Below are positions 61,511 to 64,000 of a stretch of 64,000 bases of DNA, one piece after another. This DNA comes from Asparagopsis taxiformis (Eukaryota > Rhodophyta > Florideophyceae > Bonnemaisoniales > Bonnemaisoniaceae), in contig JALQPE010001972.1 in the NCBI GenBank assembly GCA_030407315.1, positions 1 to 64,000 on the forward strand. The letters run 5' to 3'. Made by a program: the position numbers and the translations under genes. Each line of letters begins with the position of its first letter. The stretch's first letter is position 1. The notes under the pieces were generated by a model. It was given only the letters and a program-made list of their open reading frames with translations. It had not been told where the DNA came from and did not search any database.

Positions 61511-62628
61511 TTTTTTATTTCATAAATGCGCATCGAGAGATCGCACTTAAGTACTGATTCTGGAGTACCAAATGAACGTGCCGCCACTGACGGCACTACT
61601 AGTTGGTGTACGTGAAGAGAATTGACTGACACATTTGCTTGCAGGGTGTCGTCACTGTAGGTAGATACAAGCGCTACAGCAATGACAGAAAGTCAATATC
61701 GTTCTTGCCAAAATTACTTCAAGCCGCTGCATCTATTACCGTTACAATAAAATGCAAGCTGGCTACACCAGCGTTTATGCTACTTGGTTTTTTTTGTGTG
61801 CAAGCAGCATACATCTCAATGTAATCCCTTCTCAGCGACCTACTTAACCACCAATCCCACACCGGCCTCAGCTGAACCAACAATCCATCACCGTACATGC
61901 ACACACCTACAGGAAATTCCTCCAAATACTCTTCCCTGTGCTGCTGCTCCACGCCGTTCACGCGGCATCCATCCCGAACCTAAGCCGGAGTGTGCAATGT
62001 CCCGTCATACACCTGATTGACCAACCAGCCAATGCCACGGCTTCACGCCAAATCCGCGCCGACTAAAAGCTTGCATCTGTAGCAAATCTTTGTTCCTCTC
62101 TTCGCAATATCCTGTGACCTTTCTTGACAATGTTCGATACACTGTGGAGTTAGTTTAATTTTTGTTTATGACCAGAGTTTTTTGATCCTGGTCAAAGTTG
62201 ATCATTTCAGATGATGATCTGATATTGCCTCCTCTGATGATCGCTCTCTCTCTATTAGAGGGCATTTCATCTCCACTTAAATGTTGTTTGTGGAGTCAAT
62301 GTTGATTGTTCTCAACATTATCTATCCGTTTGTGATATGTCTGAAGTATTCTATCTAATTATTTCAACGGTAGTTCAAGTTGTCTGTTATTTGCATTCTG
62401 CAAATATTTTGTAGCTTGTATCGCTTCAAGCCACAAATGGCTACACCGCCCCATGCTCTGGGACAGAGTATCATTATGTCATTTGCTTTGATCAAGTTGT
62501 CTGATGGCTTCCTTGGCGGTCTTCGTCCGATGTTTTGATAGGAATGTTTTCAACATTTCAGGAACGTCTTGATGTATGTTTTGTAGTGGCTCCCATGTGT
62601 GATCTTTTTGATCAGGTAGTCCATCCCA
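61511..62628. other. Unassigned sequence, possible LTR of the right-hand Gypsy element
   Basis: No supported gene. From about 62130 to 62600 AT-rich DNA (TGTTCGATACACTGTGGAG onward) lies directly beyond the integrase stop. It would be the expected place for the 3' LTR of the minus-strand element, but no partner copy is present. Confidence 0.3.
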
Positions 62629-63999
62629 TTAAACATAAATGTAGAATCTTCCCATTCTTTTCTTCACGTCCTTGAGATGTTTTATGTCCTCATATTCTGC
62701 CTCTGTATGTGATGCATGTCGTATGAGGTCTGGTGATGCATCAACACCATCCATATCATTTCTGTATAGCATGAGCCTTACAGCGTGTACTCGTTGAGTT
62801 TTGTTATTAGTGAGGCTTGTTACTTCATATACCCAATCGCTAATTATTCTGGTGATCCTTTGTGGTCCTTGCCATTTGAAAGATAGCTTATGACCTTTCT
62901 TCTGTGCTCGATGCACTAAAACAAAGTCTCCAGTAGTAAATGTGGGTGTGACAAGTTTCGTTTGCTTGTTATGTTCTATGATATGCCGTTCCCTGTTTTC
63001 TCTGACAAGTTTTTCCACATCTTGGTGCATCTTGTCGATACATCTTTGTAGTTCGTCAATGTTGACAACTTGTCTGCAGCGAGTGTATGTCATTCTGTCT
63101 CCTGTATCTTTCATATAACCAATTGTTCCTCTGTTTGGTTTTGTCCCTGTCATAACTTCCAGAGGGGACCTGTATGTTCCGTCCTCTCTTCTTCCGAGTC
63201 TTTGCAGTGGAGATTCGTTCATGACACGTTGTATGATGTGTACAATCGTCGGCCAGTCTTGAGGTGCAAGACGTAATTCGGAAAGCAGTGCAGATGCTGC
63301 TCGTAATACTTCTTTGCAACATCTCTCCACAGAACCGTTACTCCATGGGGAGTATGCAGTAGTGAAATGATGCTTGATACGATATTCTCTGGTCAAATGT
63401 CGTATGACCTTGTTTTTGAAGTGGGAACCTCTGTCGGATACAAATACATCCATCGTTGAGAATGTCTTTATCCACGACAGGATTTGTTCAGCAACGTGTT
63501 CAGCCTCAGCTACTTTTGCAGGGCAAAGCCAGACGTAGCTTGATAGATTGTCCTTCAATATGAAAATGTACTTCAATTCATCTATTCCTCTTCCCATGTA
63601 GAGGTAGTCAAAGTGCAGGACTTGATTCGGTATTTTTGCCATTATGCTATGTCCTAGTGGTCTGGGAACTCTTTCACCGCTTCTTGATAGGATGCAGTGT
63701 ACACAGTTCTGTACAAATACCTTGGTGTCATTGGTCATGTTATTCCAAAAGTACTGTTCTTTGAGTGTGCTCTCAGTGGCAGCAGCACCTCTGTGACCTC
63801 CAGTACCGCAGTGTGAAATGACAAGTAGTTTCATCTGCAATTCAATGTCATCGTCAGGAATCCATAATTTCTTCCTTATTGTCACCATTCCATCATTGTC
63901 TGCATGAACATGTTGTGGTGCATGTTTTCTGTAGTGTATTTGTGATTTACGAATGGTTGAAATGTCAGGCCAGGTGAATGTTTCCTTGAATGGTGATTC
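62629..63999 (-). CDS. Gypsy-type integrase, partial (runs off the window)
   Basis: The open frame continues to the right edge, so this is the 3' end of a pol gene. An HHCC zinc region (HCGTGGHRGAAATES to CVHCILSRS) precedes the core. The three acidic residues lie in HFDYLYMGRGIDELKY, VFVSDRGSHFKNKV and YSPWSNGSVERCCKE. A C-terminal SH3-like region (FTTGDFVLVHRAQKKG, FKWQGPQRITRII) ends the protein; there is no chromodomain. It differs clearly from elements 1 and 2, and by memory resembles integrases of oomycete Gypsy elements. The intact frame suggests limited decay. Confidence 0.85.
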   Translation of the reverse strand, partial: ESPFKETFTWPDISTIRKSQIHYRKHAPQHVHADNDGMVTIRKKLWIPDDDIELQMKLLVISHCGTGGHRGAAATESTLKEQYFWNNMTNDTKVFVQNCVHCILSRSGERVPRPLGHSIMAKIPNQVLHFDYLYMGRGIDELKYIFILKDNLSSYVWLCPAKVAEAEHVAEQILSWIKTFSTMDVFVSDRGSHFKNKVIRHLTREYRIKHHFTTAYSPWSNGSVERCCKEVLRAASALLSELRLAPQDWPTIVHIIQRVMNESPLQRLGRREDGTYRSPLEVMTGTKPNRGTIGYMKDTGDRMTYTRCRQVVNIDELQRCIDKMHQDVEKLVRENRERHIIEHNKQTKLVTPTFTTGDFVLVHRAQKKGHKLSFKWQGPQRITRIISDWVYEVTSLTNNKTQRVHAVRLMLYRNDMDGVDASPDLIRHASHTEAEYEDIKHLKDVKKRMGRFYIYV

Positions 64000-64000
64000 C

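Overview
The window is repeat-dominated DNA from an intron-bearing eukaryote. Two short GT-AG introns can be placed by frame (46 bp at 2623-2668 and 110 bp at 46451-46560). Nearly every coding region belongs to, or sits inside, a mobile element, and no operon-like or bacterial arrangement is seen. A chromodomain Ty3/Gypsy family with antisense partner ORFs, a Plavaka/CACTA-like transposase and NB-ARC/WD-type remnants suggest a fungus, perhaps a basidiomycete. The integrase at the right edge looks more like oomycete-type Gypsy elements from memory, so I do not commit to a taxon.

Layout. 1-7.4 kb: two satellite arrays flank a decayed gene for a ParB-like/2-oxoglutarate dioxygenase protein (1781-5701). 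7.4-9.0 kb: purine-rich non-coding DNA, then GGACGTCC-type repeats. 9.0-14.1 kb: chromodomain Gypsy element 1, 5'-truncated and with one frameshift in pol. 15.4-18.6 kb: a broken antisense gene with a long coiled coil. 19.6-20.2 kb: Copia-type gag fragment. 20.65-23.5 kb: degenerate piggyBac-like element with inverted repeats and a tRNA-like insert. 23.75-24.04 kb: Copia 3' fragment. 25.4-27.1 kb: Gypsy gag/protease remnant, cut off as the reverse transcriptase begins.

27.1-49.7 kb is the most interesting part. It carries a 1,348-residue Plavaka/CACTA-like transposase, a ParB-like/zinc-finger/2-oxoglutarate dioxygenase protein (1,180 aa), a beta-class amino-methyltransferase joined to a SET domain, a 523-aa two-exon protein of unknown family and a 518-aa Tudor/Agenet-like protein. 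Copies of one palindromic hairpin family (62-140 bp, sharing a TTACTGCAGTAA core) lie between the genes. My reading, which is inference, is a large transposon or cluster of related transposons carrying its own DNA- and chromatin-modifying tools, able in principle to write (methyltransferase), erase or modify (dioxygenase) and read (Tudor-like) chromatin marks.

49.77-58.1 kb: an antisense gene related to the one at 15-18 kb, an LTR-like promoter zone and a second chromodomain Gypsy element whose 1,523-residue pol frame is intact. 58.3-61.5 kb: head-to-head remnants of an NB-ARC/beta-propeller gene (minus) and a Sel1-like repeat gene (plus). 62.6-64.0 kb: the integrase end of a further Gypsy element, running off the window. 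No CRISPR arrays, rRNA genes or clear single-copy housekeeping genes were seen.
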